Below are positions 52,394 through 62,311 of a stretch of DNA of 64,000 nucleotides, in pieces. Source of the DNA: Chlorobiota bacterium (GTDB taxonomy: Bacteria > Bacteroidota > Ignavibacteria > OLB7); NCBI GenBank assembly GCA_016788565.1, contig JAEUSP010000063.1:1-64000 (forward strand), given 5' to 3'. The first letter of the stretch is position 1, and each line of letters opens with the position of its first letter. The notes under the pieces are model-generated. The model made no database searches and was not told the DNA's origin. It saw nothing but the letters and a program-made list of their open reading frames with translations. Made by a program: the position numbers and the translations under genes.

Positions 52394-55300
52394 TTACCTC
52401 CCAACCACTAATTTTTGAACATATCGATCTTGAGATGTGATTACTACCACGTAGTACATCCCGGCTGCTAACTCATCAGTGTTAAATGAAATAGAGTTTA
52501 CTCCTTCAGTCAATTCACCAGAATACACGGCTTTAACCTGTTGCCCAAGCAAATCAGTGATGAGAATTTCTGTTTTATCAGTTGTAGTCATAGCCAGCTG
52601 AAGCATAGCTTGGTTGTATGCTGGATTCGGTGATATTCGACAGAAATTTTGCTTCTCGTCTGCAATAGGTACATCAACATAATCACGTGGGTCTAATTTT
52701 CCCTGAATTGCAATCTCCACAGGTGAGCCAATACCAGAATACTCAAATACCAATATGTCGTTAATAAAACTATGATTGGGGTTGAATTGTATATCAAACT
52801 TTGCAGTATCGCCAGGTATCATCTGCAATGGCAAGGATTTATTGAGTATTACAAAAACAGAGTCGTTATCATAATAAATTTTATTTCTCAAATAAATGTT
52901 GGTGACCGTAATGGGGAGAGTATCAATGTTCGTGACTGTCGGAATTTGTAGTGAGTCAATAGATGAGAATAATCTTCTTGTGCCAAAATCAATAATCGGA
53001 TTGATAATGGATAAGTACGGGTTGATTCCAACTCCAGATAATTTAATAGGTATAGGTGAACCAACACCGTCATATTCAATGAACAGCTCAGAATGTCTTT
53101 CGCGAACATCTAAAGGGATAAAACGAAGATCAATTTTGGCTACATCTTGAGGCTGAAGTGATAGAGGAACTATGGATTTTACGCTAAAATCCGATGAATT
53201 TGAGCCATGAATTAGTAATCTTTTAATTGCTATGGAGCTATCGCTGATATTTTTAAGAGTTATTGCTTGTAGCGTATCACGTGTCCTACCAGCAAGAATT
53301 TCACCGAATTCAATTTCCTTGATTAGTTGGTAGAAATAGGGATTGACTCCCTCACCTATCAACTGGATAGTAAGAGGTGAGTTCCTATCCTCTAGTATAA
53401 AATGGAGTTGAATATCAGTAATTCCAACATCTGTTGGTGAAAATTCAACAGTAAATTGTGCTACTTCTCTGGGTTGAAGTGTTAGAGGAAATGAAATAGC
53501 TGATATACTGAAATCGTTACCATTCAGGCTATCAATGTAAACTCCTATAATGGTTTCTGATTTTAATCCAGTATTGATAATTTGAACCCGATTCGCTAAA
53601 GATTTTTTTCTTCCAACCACTACCTGGCCAAAATTGATTGATGAATCAATAACCCCTAATGAAGAGGGCAGAACATTACCTTGAATTGTATGAAGTAGGG
53701 TGTCAGACTGAGTAATGATCCGAATCTGTGCTGATCGAAGCCCCGAAACTGATTGAAGAAATCTGAACTCAGCTGGATAGTAGCTGTTCGGCAGAATGGT
53801 AAAAGGTGGAGGCGGAGAAGTAATGGAAAAGGTTTCGGCTTGTTCCCCAATAATCTCCATGGAAACAACAGTAAGTGGGAAAGGGCTGCTATTCTTAATA
53901 AATTCTCGAATTACAGTGTCTTTTGCGTTCTGAGCTGTGATATTTCCAAAATCAATATCAGTGCTTGTTGCAGTAGGCTTTGTGATCTGGAAAGCCTTAC
54001 GTGATTGAGCACTGTGAGTTGTAATATTGTTGAATTGCCAAACAAAAACATCTTCGTAGTTAACGGCTTGAATTTTAGAGTTAATAAAATTTCCAGTCTC
54101 GTAAAACCCACCAGCAACGACGATATTGCCAGAAGGATCGAGAGTAACGCACTCTCTTTTACCAGAATTTTTATTTCCAACAATAATTGACCACTCATAA
54201 TCTCCATCTGGTTGAATTTTTGAAATCAATGTGCTGGGAGCATCTTCACTTCGATGCAATGTGTCTAAACCTAAAATCGCTTGCTCATTGATAGAACAAG
54301 ACAGAATAACGTTGCCTTGTTTATCTGAAACTATTGAGCTGTAAGCAATCTGTTCTCCATAATTGCTTCGAAATTGTTGTACCGGAGTAGGTTTAAGCCA
54401 TAAGAAATCTCCATTTGTACTATACTTCAATATCCTACTATGGAAATTAGAAATTATGGAAGCATATATGCTATTTGTTGAGTCTATGGCAATTTCATCA
54501 CAGAAATTATAAGAATGCCCTGACCCATAGCTTCTAAGCCAGATGGTGCTGCCATCTCGTGAAAATTTTCCTACAAAAAAACTAATTGGAATTGCACCAG
54601 ATACAGATTGCCCTTCAGAGCTAATCCATCCAGTAAAATGCCCAGATAAAATCACATTATCTTTTTTGTCAATATATACTCCATTGCCTTGCATAATATC
54701 TGCACCTGAAGCAGTCAAACCTTCAATCTGTTTTACCCATAAAAAATTCCCATTTTGATGATATTTAGCAATAAATATATTTTCGTATCGTTTTTCCAGC
54801 GTATCTTTTCTCGTTTCTCCTGTGCTAATTAAAATTTGATTGCCAATGATTGATTTTTTATAAAAAGAGCCAGTAATGTAAATATCCCCATATTTATCAA
54901 TAGCGATAGCATTAGCATATTCACTATTAAAAGAGCCGTCTTGAATTATTGATAGTAAATCTCCATTAGAATTAAATTTGGCAATAAAAAAATCTTGACC
55001 ACCTCGACTTGTCATTACCGTGTTATCAATTTTTATTGAATTTGAAAAATTGCCAACAATATAAACATTCCCATTATTATCCACGGCTATACCTTTACCT
55101 GATTTTGGAGGAAAACCAGAAAACCTCTTTGACCAAATTTTAGTGCCACTATTAGAGTATTTTACTAAATAGCCACCTTTGGCTTTTAATGTATCTTCTA
55201 TAAAATCTGTTATTCCACCACTCGATTCACCAACAACAAATATGTTACCGCTGTTATCCGCAACTATCCCACTCACGAATTCATACCCTGGCCCTCCAAT

Positions 55301-56779
55301 CCTCTGCGGCCATTGGCTCGGGTGTTGAACATTATCAAAGACTGATTGTTTTGCTCTGATAAAACAATGTTGTGATTCGATCACTGGAATATGCCATAAA
55401 TACTTCCCTCCAGAGGCATTCCTAACAATCGGCTTCCAAATCTTACCGCTATCCTTTGAATACTCAAGGGTAATCTTGTCATCTGGTGAAATGCCATTCC
55501 AAGCAATTTCAACTGTGCTTCCGGCGACCAGAACACTATCAAGCGGATTTGTTATTGCAAGGGTAGGCTGCTTGGTTTTAACATAAGGGAATCCACCGCT
55601 TGCAAAATATGTTCGGGTACAACGATCTGTCTGCATAGTAAATTTAGCCCATGAGTAACCGCTATCGGTAGGAGTGTAGCTAATAGTTAGATTCTGGGTG
55701 AAGTCTTTTCTTACGGTAAACTGTTTAGGGTTAATATCAAATGCTGGGTTTGAACTTGTGATTTGTGTCACGATTACATCGCCCCACTTCGCAGTAAATT
55801 TCACTGTTGTGTCATATTTTTGACCTAATGGTTTAGAGTGAAAGAATATCTTTGGTTTGTCTGGAGTAAATTCTACGGTAGAGGATACATAAGATGCAGT
55901 AGCAGATTGCCCATTCCATGTTAATGAAACTGTTCGCTGTCTGGGGAAGCACATGGTATCATTCGCCCATGATACCACGCTTGGTTTATGGCCTTGAGCA
56001 TGGTAATATATGGCTCTATATACCTGCTGGACTTGTTCTACTGATCCTATACGGTCAAACCATTTCCCACCAGTCTTTTCGCTAATCACCTTCAATGAAT
56101 CTGAAATCGCTGACCCTATTGTTGCTACATAAATTATGCAATTTTGGCGTTGAGCTTCTGAAATTATTGCGGTAGCGTTAATAGGCGCTTGAAACCCATC
56201 TGTTAATACAATAATCACTTTTTGATATCTACCATTTCTTGCTATTCTTAATGCTGATACCTCATTCCCTAACAGGGCATTTTGAATGCTCCTGCTACTT
56301 TTGGATTGTAGTTGATTAGTAGCAGTCAATAATTTTGCTGTATCAAATGTAAAATCCTGATGAAGAGAGTGAGTTCCTCTAAATCCTATGATTGCACACT
56401 GGTTTTCGTAGGGTACAAGCCTTTGTATCCATGTTCGGGCAGCTTCTTTTGCCAGTATGACATTGGAAATAAGCCCTGTATCACTGGCTGTGAAACTAGC
56501 AATATCAAATACTAAAACCGTTGAAAGTGCTTGTGTTGGCGTTGGAGGGGGTGATACGACTGAGAGTACAGTACCAGGAATACCATCTATGCTAACCGAC
56601 ACATCAGCTACTGTTGGAAATTGCTGCTGGCCAGTAGAATCGTACGCAAAAAATTTGGCTTGTGCTGTCGGTGGCGGCCAAGCCATAGCATCGAACAATG
56701 TTAAGTCTTGTGCATAAGCAGTTGATGCCAAAAAAACAGTGGCGAGAAGAATACACAACGCACGCATGATGCTCTCCAT
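52394..56779 (-). CDS. Giant T9SS-exported protein: VWA-like, beta-propeller and ASPM/HYDIN-type domains
   Basis: 1461 residues. Signal peptide to about residue 23 ('ATVFLASTAYAQ'). A von Willebrand A-like domain at about 80-270 ('STVLVFDIASFT', 'KVIIVLTDGFQAP'); the first MIDAS Asp-x-Ser-x-Ser reads DIASF. SBBP-type propeller repeats run from about 480 to 920 ('GIVADNSGNIFVVGESSGG', 'GIAVDNNGNVYIVGNF', 'AIAIDKYGDIYITGSF'). Choice-of-anchor-D type repeats follow ('INFGQVVVGRKKS', 'IEFGEILAGRTRDT', 'IDFGTRRLFSS', about 950-1370). A C-terminal T9SS sorting domain ('RISPNPAYNQAMLQL', 'ITDLLGQQV') ends it. Low GC. Tail to tail with namZ, 3 bases apart. Confidence 0.85.
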   Translation of the reverse strand: MESIMRALCILLATVFLASTAYAQDLTLFDAMAWPPPTAQAKFFAYDSTGQQQFPTVADVSVSIDGIPGTVLSVVSPPPTPTQALSTVLVFDIASFTASDTGLISNVILAKEAARTWIQRLVPYENQCAIIGFRGTHSLHQDFTFDTAKLLTATNQLQSKSSRSIQNALLGNEVSALRIARNGRYQKVIIVLTDGFQAPINATAIISEAQRQNCIIYVATIGSAISDSLKVISEKTGGKWFDRIGSVEQVQQVYRAIYYHAQGHKPSVVSWANDTMCFPRQRTVSLTWNGQSATASYVSSTVEFTPDKPKIFFHSKPLGQKYDTTVKFTAKWGDVIVTQITSSNPAFDINPKQFTVRKDFTQNLTISYTPTDSGYSWAKFTMQTDRCTRTYFASGGFPYVKTKQPTLAITNPLDSVLVAGSTVEIAWNGISPDDKITLEYSKDSGKIWKPIVRNASGGKYLWHIPVIESQHCFIRAKQSVFDNVQHPSQWPQRIGGPGYEFVSGIVADNSGNIFVVGESSGGITDFIEDTLKAKGGYLVKYSNSGTKIWSKRFSGFPPKSGKGIAVDNNGNVYIVGNFSNSIKIDNTVMTSRGGQDFFIAKFNSNGDLLSIIQDGSFNSEYANAIAIDKYGDIYITGSFYKKSIIGNQILISTGETRKDTLEKRYENIFIAKYHQNGNFLWVKQIEGLTASGADIMQGNGVYIDKKDNVILSGHFTGWISSEGQSVSGAIPISFFVGKFSRDGSTIWLRSYGSGHSYNFCDEIAIDSTNSIYASIISNFHSRILKYSTNGDFLWLKPTPVQQFRSNYGEQIAYSSIVSDKQGNVILSCSINEQAILGLDTLHRSEDAPSTLISKIQPDGDYEWSIIVGNKNSGKRECVTLDPSGNIVVAGGFYETGNFINSKIQAVNYEDVFVWQFNNITTHSAQSRKAFQITKPTATSTDIDFGNITAQNAKDTVIREFIKNSSPFPLTVVSMEIIGEQAETFSITSPPPPFTILPNSYYPAEFRFLQSVSGLRSAQIRIITQSDTLLHTIQGNVLPSSLGVIDSSINFGQVVVGRKKSLANRVQIINTGLKSETIIGVYIDSLNGNDFSISAISFPLTLQPREVAQFTVEFSPTDVGITDIQLHFILEDRNSPLTIQLIGEGVNPYFYQLIKEIEFGEILAGRTRDTLQAITLKNISDSSIAIKRLLIHGSNSSDFSVKSIVPLSLQPQDVAKIDLRFIPLDVRERHSELFIEYDGVGSPIPIKLSGVGINPYLSIINPIIDFGTRRLFSSIDSLQIPTVTNIDTLPITVTNIYLRNKIYYDNDSVFVILNKSLPLQMIPGDTAKFDIQFNPNHSFINDILVFEYSGIGSPVEIAIQGKLDPRDYVDVPIADEKQNFCRISPNPAYNQAMLQLAMTTTDKTEILITDLLGQQVKAVYSGELTEGVNSISFNTDELAAGMYYVVVITSQDRYVQKLVVGR

Positions 56780-56904
56780 TGGAGTTCTGTGGAATAAGGG
56801 TTACGCAGAAGAGAGCAGGGAATAGAGAGTTGCCTAACGGTGGCTAAGATAGCCAAAAAGGAAGGTTAAATTGCAAGTCGGTTTTTGAGAACTACAGATT
56901 TTCT

Positions 56905-57855
56905 TTAAAACCGAACCCCCACCGCCAGCATCGGCACCACCTCCATCGCTCCGTTTGGCAGCAGCATCCCTTTCATTTCAGATTTGATCTTGACGTTGTG
57001 GGCGTGGGCCGCCAGTGCCGCATCCACCATGCTCACCAAGTGGTTGATTGCCACAATCGTTATCCCCGTTTGTGCGTAGCTAAGAAGGTCGTTTGCGTCA
57101 AGCCGCATCCGGGTGTAGCTGTGGTTCTGCTGGGTTACGCGGCCCGGATTGTAGATCAGGGTGTCGCCATCGGGAATGTGGTCATCCCAACCGGCGCGGT
57201 ACTGGACGTACTTCCCAATCTGCTCGTAATACTGCTGCGCGCCGTGGTTCGGAAGCGTGTGGGTGAAGTCATCTTTCACGGCTGTTTCCAGCTTGCGTAA
57301 TTGCTCAAAATTAACTCGCTCCCAGGGGGGAATCGTGGGGTCGTTGGAGCGGTAGATGGTGGCCAATGCGGCGGCGGCGGCGGCTTTATCAATCTGCTGA
57401 TCGCTCCATTGCTGGTAGTTCGCTTCAATCCAACCGATGTAGCGGGTGACATCCCAATGCTGGTCGGCGAACTGCTCAAATTCTGCCGTTGCGTCGGTCC
57501 CTTTTGTTTGATAGATCCCGTAGATGGCCCAGCCAGCAACCTCCGCCGCGCCATACACAACTGTCCGCCACCAAGGGGCATCGGAGTATATCTGCCCAGA
57601 CCCCGGAACCAGCAGCGACAAGCCCCCCGCCAGCCACACCGATTTTTTTTCGGAAATACTCAGCTCACCCGGCGATTGTGGCTCCATTGCAGTAGCGTTC
57701 CCGATGTTAAAAAGATCGAGCCGAAGTTGGCCCGACAAATTGCCCTGCAGATTGCCTGATAGATTCCTTAACGGGGGCGATTGTTGTGAGTACAAAGGGG
57801 GAAGATGGCAGAGCATTGCCATGATTGCAGCACCAACAAGAAGATGATTCCTCAT
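56905..57855 (-). CDS. DUF5683-like membrane protein
   Basis: 316 residues from ATG 57855. Signal-like N-terminus ('LLVGAAIMAMLCHLPPLYSQ'), then 'KSVWLAGGLSLLVPGSGQIYSDAPWWRTVVYGAAEVAGWAIYGIY', a re-entrant pair of helices with the P-G-x-G-Q-I-Y signature of DUF5683 proteins (held within about residues 65-115). A further helix near the C-terminus ('LLSYAQTGITIVAINHLVSMVDA') and a last beta strand 'VPMLAVGVRF' suggest an envelope protein. Common in Bacteroidota; function not known. Confidence 0.7.
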   Translation of the reverse strand: MRNHLLVGAAIMAMLCHLPPLYSQQSPPLRNLSGNLQGNLSGQLRLDLFNIGNATAMEPQSPGELSISEKKSVWLAGGLSLLVPGSGQIYSDAPWWRTVVYGAAEVAGWAIYGIYQTKGTDATAEFEQFADQHWDVTRYIGWIEANYQQWSDQQIDKAAAAAALATIYRSNDPTIPPWERVNFEQLRKLETAVKDDFTHTLPNHGAQQYYEQIGKYVQYRAGWDDHIPDGDTLIYNPGRVTQQNHSYTRMRLDANDLLSYAQTGITIVAINHLVSMVDAALAAHAHNVKIKSEMKGMLLPNGAMEVVPMLAVGVRF

Positions 57856-57900
57856 GGTTTTCAACTTAGGGGAAGAATTGGGCCGAAGCAAGGGGTGAGT

Positions 57901-58323
57901 TTATTCTGTTCGATGCGTTGGAGCGAACAGAATCGCGCCCCACCGATAGCGCACGGCCAGCCACACCGCACCGCCAGCAAGGATTGCCCCAGCAACATCG
58001 GCAACCCAATCCATCACATCGGCATCGCGGCCGGGGACGTATGATTGATGAAGTTCATCCAACGCCCCATAAGCAGTGCAGAAGATCACTCCAAGAACAA
58101 TCCACTCAACCAGCGTTTTGCCTTCGCCAAACCACCGCGCTGCACGGATTGCAAACAACCCCATCAACCCAAACGCCCCAGCATGAATGAGCTTATCGCC
58201 CAAATCAAAGCCAAGATCGGGAGTGGGAGGGGAGGGAAGCGAGCTGATGTAGTAAATCACTGCACAATAAAAAATAAGAGGGAGGACAAGCAGAAAAAAC
58301 TCGGTTAGGCGGCGGTTGGGCAT
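57901..58323 (-). CDS. VanZ-like family protein
   Basis: 140 residues from ATG 58323. Four membrane helices: 'LTEFFLLVLPLIFYCAVIYYISSLP', 'LIHAGAFGLMGLFAIRAA', 'LVEWIVLGVIFCTAYGALDELHQ', 'WVADVAGAILAGGAVWLAV'. The VanZ signature 'GDKLIHAGAFG' and 'YGALDELHQSYVPGRDADVMDWVAD' is complete. Role unclear outside glycopeptide resistance. Its start overlaps the end of nnr by 19 bases, so they share an operon. Confidence 0.9.
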   Translation of the reverse strand: MPNRRLTEFFLLVLPLIFYCAVIYYISSLPSPPTPDLGFDLGDKLIHAGAFGLMGLFAIRAARWFGEGKTLVEWIVLGVIFCTAYGALDELHQSYVPGRDADVMDWVADVAGAILAGGAVWLAVRYRWGAILFAPTHRTE

Positions 58324-59861
58324 TGGAGGGTTGTGTAGGCTTGTGGTAGATGCTGGATGATATCTCCCGCAACAAGGCTGCGCTGGCCGGTGGTTGCTGC
58401 GGCAAGGTCGCCTGCGTGGCTGTGAAGGTAGGTTCCCAGCAGTGTGCCAGCAAGGGGATCGCCAGATTGAGCAATCACCGAGGCAAGCACTCCGGTTAGC
58501 ACGTCGCCGCTTCCGGCAGTTGCCATGCCGGGGTTGCCGGCGTGAAGAATCCATCCGTTGCCATCGGGGGAGGCAATCACCGTTGGCGCGCCTTTCAGCA
58601 CCACAATCGCGGTGGTTTCGGCGGCGGCTTGGCGGGCGATTTCCAGAGGGTTTTCCGAGACGGCTTCCCGCTCAATTCCCAACAGCCGGGCCATCTCGCC
58701 ATGATGCGGCGTAATCACCAGCGGAGCTTTGCGATTGGCCAACAACGATGACTTCCCGGCAAATGCGTTCAGCCCGTCGGCATCCAGCACGGCCGGGATT
58801 GGCGACCCCTCAATAATCTGCCGAATAAACTCCGCCACCCCTTCCGAACGTGACACCCCCGGCCCCACCGCAAGCGAAGCAAAACGGGGAAGTTCATCCA
58901 TCACCCCCGGCAGGCTCCGCGCCGCATCAAAAGCCCCGTTGGAATCGGAGGGAAGCAGCCGCGTCATCACCTCGGCAGGAATCGGGTGGGGAATGGCGGT
59001 TGCGGGCTGCTCCGGCATGGCCAACAAGCACAAACCCGCGCCGGCTCGCAAGGCCGCGGTCGCACTGAGTATCCCCGCGCCAAGCATCCCGCGCGAGCCA
59101 GCCACCACCATCACATTGCCACGCTCATACTTGTGTCGGCTTCGGGTGATTGGGGGGAGGAGGCTTGCTGCAAGCTCACGGTCAAGCAGCCGCAACTTGC
59201 TGTTGGAGTAGATAATGCCGGGCGCGCCGATGTGCGCCACCGTCACCGTGCCAGCGTGGTCGGGGCCATCGCGCAGAAGCAAACCCGGTTTCCAAGCTCC
59301 CAGCGTAACTGTGCAATCAGCTTTCACTGCTGTTGTGGCAGCCTTTCCGGTGTCGGCATCAATGCCGGTGGGGAGGTCCACCGCAACAACGGGTTGGCGT
59401 TGCTGGTTCATCCATGCCACCGCGTCGCTGATTGGCGAGCGCAATTCCCCAGCGGAGCCTGTGCCCAGCACGGCATCAACAATGATGTCAAATCCCCCAG
59501 CCTGCCACCCATGTTCTTCCCACCTCACCACATTGTCGGCAGCAAAGGAGTTCAAGATGGAAAGTTGTGAGAAGGCATCGGGGGAAAATTGTTCGGGGGA
59601 AAACAGCAGCACTGCGGTGGGGATCGCGCCGCCGATGCTGGCCAGCCGGGCAATTGCAAGCCCATCGCCGCCGTTGTTCCCTTTGCCGCATATCACCAAA
59701 ATCCGTTTGCCAGATAGTGCTCCGTGCCGCGCAATCAACGCATCTATCACTCCCCGTGCGGCGTTCTCCATCAGCACAAGGCTTGGGATACCATGCTGGC
59801 TGATTGCAGCAAGGTCGGCGGCGCGCATTTGGGCGGCGGTTAGGATCGGCTGAGTTGCCAT
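58305..59861 (-). CDS. nnr: Bifunctional NAD(P)H-hydrate epimerase/dehydratase
   Basis: 518 residues from ATG 59861. N-terminal epimerase (YjeF_N, about 1-215): 'AAQMRAADLAAISQHGIPSLVLMENAARG', split by family motifs, 'ICGKGNNGGDGLAIARL' and 'VDAVLGTGSAGELRSP'. C-terminal ADP-dependent dehydratase (carbohydrate-kinase fold, about 225-515): 'VMVVAGSRGMLGAGILSATAALRAGAG' region, 'VITPHHGEMARL' and 'NPGMATAGSGDVLTGVLASVIAQ'. Repairs damaged NADH/NADPH. Confidence 0.95.
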   Translation of the reverse strand: MATQPILTAAQMRAADLAAISQHGIPSLVLMENAARGVIDALIARHGALSGKRILVICGKGNNGGDGLAIARLASIGGAIPTAVLLFSPEQFSPDAFSQLSILNSFAADNVVRWEEHGWQAGGFDIIVDAVLGTGSAGELRSPISDAVAWMNQQRQPVVAVDLPTGIDADTGKAATTAVKADCTVTLGAWKPGLLLRDGPDHAGTVTVAHIGAPGIIYSNSKLRLLDRELAASLLPPITRSRHKYERGNVMVVAGSRGMLGAGILSATAALRAGAGLCLLAMPEQPATAIPHPIPAEVMTRLLPSDSNGAFDAARSLPGVMDELPRFASLAVGPGVSRSEGVAEFIRQIIEGSPIPAVLDADGLNAFAGKSSLLANRKAPLVITPHHGEMARLLGIEREAVSENPLEIARQAAAETTAIVVLKGAPTVIASPDGNGWILHAGNPGMATAGSGDVLTGVLASVIAQSGDPLAGTLLGTYLHSHAGDLAAATTGQRSLVAGDIIQHLPQAYTTLQCPTAA

Positions 59862-59871
59862 GGCGGTGAAA

Positions 59872-60609
59872 TCAAGGAAAAAATGGCTGAGAAATTTGCT
59901 GTTGAACGGCGTTCGGATTTTGCACAAGGTCCTTTGCCACCGCAGCGGCAACCACACGTTTGGCACCGGCAGAAAGCAGCCGGTCGGCACAGATATTCAG
60001 GGTGGCTCCGGTGGTGCAAACGTCGTCGCACAGCAGGATTGTGCGGCCAACCAGCGAGTGATCGTGTGCGGCAAATGCATTCTGCACATTTCGCTGGCGT
60101 TCTTTTGCGTTTAGCGTGGTTTGGCTGATGGTGTGGCGGCTGCGGTACAATCGGTCGGCCAGTATTTCCACCGAAAAAGCGTCTGCAACCCCTTCGGCAA
60201 TCGCTTCGGCCTGATTGTAGCCCCGCTCCCGCCGCCGCGCCCGGTGAAGTGGAACCGGAATAATTGCATCCACACCATCAAATTCCGGGAACATTTTAAT
60301 CGTTGCTCCTAATTCTTTTCCAAGCTCAATTCCAACATCGTAGCATCCATGATATTTCAGCGCGTGGATCAGATGTTGAACCGGCGAATCTTGCTCGAAT
60401 AAATAGAGTGCGCCAAGCGCAGAAATTGCAAGATGGTCATCGCTGAAATGGTGGAGTAATTCTGTGAATAAATCGCGTGGGAACGGGGCGGGGGAAAGTG
60501 AAGCGCGGCAACTACGGCAATATCCATGCTCGGTCGGCATCAGCAGCTGGTCGCAGCCGGGGCAAAGCGCGGGAGCCAAAATGTGGAGCAGATCATCCCG
60601 AAGTCGCAT
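59872..60609 (-). CDS. comF: ComF family phosphoribosyltransferase-like protein
   Basis: 245 residues from ATG 60609. N-terminal zinc finger 'CPGCDQLL ... YCRSCRAS' (two CxxC). PRTase domain with 'IIPVPLHRARRRERGYNQAEAIAEG' in parts and the PRPP motif 'ILLCDDVCTTGATLNICADRL'. Needed for DNA uptake in naturally competent bacteria; whether this one still is competence-linked cannot be told. Ten bases before nnr. Confidence 0.88.
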   Translation of the reverse strand: MRLRDDLLHILAPALCPGCDQLLMPTEHGYCRSCRASLSPAPFPRDLFTELLHHFSDDHLAISALGALYLFEQDSPVQHLIHALKYHGCYDVGIELGKELGATIKMFPEFDGVDAIIPVPLHRARRRERGYNQAEAIAEGVADAFSVEILADRLYRSRHTISQTTLNAKERQRNVQNAFAAHDHSLVGRTILLCDDVCTTGATLNICADRLLSAGAKRVVAAAVAKDLVQNPNAVQQQISQPFFP

Positions 60610-60673
60610 GGGAAAGAAAATTGGGAAAGAAAATTGGAAAAGAAAATTAGGTTGCAATTTCAGTCACCGGAAC

Positions 60674-61477
60674 TCACCCATCATTTTTCAGAATATACCC
60701 CGCCTCCAACGCAACAATATCTCGCAGCCCCGGCAACGGTTTCAGGAAATTTGCGCCGACTGGGTTCATTCCAAACTTCATTTTATACACTGGCCGGATT
60801 AAATAGAGTTTTTCGTCGGCGATGGAGTAGCCGGCAGCATCGGCAGCGCGGCGGAGTTTGTTGGTTGTCATCCGGATATCGCGCAGGCGGCGCACCTCAA
60901 CTTGGTCGGCTGGACGGCCGCTGGCAATCATTTTTTCAAAAATTGGTTTTGGCAGAAGGTGCATAAATGGAACCTTGCTGGACCAATTCACCAATGTTTG
61001 TTGGTGTCCGCCAAACGCAGAGTAGTAGGGGGGGAAGGTGACGTACAAAATACCACCTGGCTTCAGCAGCCGGCGGATGTTCCGCAGGGCAATTTCGGCA
61101 TCGTCTAAATGCTCGATAACGTCACGCAGCATCGCAATATCAAAACGCCCGATCCACTCGGGCAACGGCTGGTCGTAAATAACATCGTGTGTGCTGTACG
61201 TGATATCCACCCCTAATTTCTCGGCAATTTGTTTTGCGTGAACCAACCGTGGTTCGTTGATGTCAGTTCCCACTAATTCAGCCGCTCCACGTTCGGCCAT
61301 TGCGCAAAGATTGCCCCCTTCGGCGCATCCAATCTCAATAATTCTTGCACCACCAACCGGAACGCCTTTGGACTCCAAATAATCAATAATGTACTCCCGC
61401 GAAAGGCCATACATGTAGCCCCACAAATACTTGTCGGTGGCATCAATAAAATCAAAAGTGTTTACGGTTGATTGCAT
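60674..61477 (-). CDS. SAM-dependent methyltransferase, class I
   Basis: 267 residues from ATG 61477 (ATG 61501 possible). SAM motif I 'ARIIEIGCAEGGNLCAMAE' at about 43, acidic 'VGTDINEPRL', motif 'FDIAMLRDVIEHLDDAE' and 'LLKPGGILYVTFPPYYSAFGGHQ'. The 'FPPYYSAFGGHQQTL' loop is common in methyltransferases of surface polysaccharide clusters, which fits the GT2 gene close by. Substrate unknown. Confidence 0.85.
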   Translation of the reverse strand: MQSTVNTFDFIDATDKYLWGYMYGLSREYIIDYLESKGVPVGGARIIEIGCAEGGNLCAMAERGAAELVGTDINEPRLVHAKQIAEKLGVDITYSTHDVIYDQPLPEWIGRFDIAMLRDVIEHLDDAEIALRNIRRLLKPGGILYVTFPPYYSAFGGHQQTLVNWSSKVPFMHLLPKPIFEKMIASGRPADQVEVRRLRDIRMTTNKLRRAADAAGYSIADEKLYLIRPVYKMKFGMNPVGANFLKPLPGLRDIVALEAGYILKNDG

Positions 61478-61529
61478 GGCTGGGAGTTGGATAATTGACA
61501 ATGGATAATTAACTGAAGAGAAGGTGATT

Positions 61530-62306
61530 TTACAGTTTCCAGATGATGCTGAAATTTACTCCAATAAAGCCAATGATTGTTTCTGGATCGCGGCGTTGGT
61601 TGTCAACCACCAGCAAATTGCGTTGCGTTGCGGGGTCGGTTTCCCGCCCGCCGATATTTAGCGCGCCGTAGCCGATGCTGAAATCAAGAAGCAGTGGCTC
61701 GAAAAATTCTACTTGGGAACCAATTTCGATGTAGGCTCCAAATCGGGTTTTATGCGTGGTGTCGGGGTGGACGGTGCGCTCGACGATTACGGAGCCATTA
61801 TCGGAATAATAAATCCGCGAAAGAAGGTCGGAGCTGGTGATGAAATTTGCTTTCCCTTGCCCGCTGACGTACAAGCTGGGAAGCCCATCAACCAAATTGT
61901 AGGTTACGCCTGCGCCAACCGAATAGACTTCTGCAGAATGCCGAAAAAGCCAGCGGCGTTTCCGTTGATCCACGTCGGGGTTGGCGGCAAAGGTGGTTTT
62001 GCCAACAAGTGAGAAGGCTTCCAGAGAAATAGGGAATCGGAACGCGCTTTCGGCGGACGGTAGAAGCTCCAACTGCAATTGCAATCCCGGGTGTGTTCCG
62101 TTCATCCCACCGCCAAGCGGAAGGTCGCGGTCGCTGCCGGGACTGATTGGTTGGCGGATGGCGTTGTTGCCGTTGAACCACATGGTTTGCACACCGATTG
62201 AGGGGCGGGCGCTCCATTGTGCGGTGCTGGTTGCTGCCCCCACAATCAGAAGCAGCAGGCCAAACACCAAGTGGCGGGGGAGCGTGAGTTTTTTCATTCG
62301 ATTCAT
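61530..62306 (-). CDS. Outer-membrane beta-barrel protein
   Basis: 258 residues from ATG 62306 (or 255 from 62297). Signal peptide 'HLVFGLLLLIVGAATSTAQ'. The rest alternates polar and hydrophobic residues in strands such as 'LQLQLELLPS', 'FPISLEAFSLVG', 'AEVYSVGAGVTYNLV', 'FGAYIEIGSQVEF' and ends in 'IGFIGVNFSIIWKL', near the C-terminal aromatic signature of outer-membrane barrels. Function unknown. It begins 6 bases after the GT2 gene, so the two share a transcript. Confidence 0.75.
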   Translation of the reverse strand: MNRMKKLTLPRHLVFGLLLLIVGAATSTAQWSARPSIGVQTMWFNGNNAIRQPISPGSDRDLPLGGGMNGTHPGLQLQLELLPSAESAFRFPISLEAFSLVGKTTFAANPDVDQRKRRWLFRHSAEVYSVGAGVTYNLVDGLPSLYVSGQGKANFITSSDLLSRIYYSDNGSVIVERTVHPDTTHKTRFGAYIEIGSQVEFFEPLLLDFSIGYGALNIGGRETDPATQRNLLVVDNQRRDPETIIGFIGVNFSIIWKL

Positions 62307-62311
62307 TCTAA

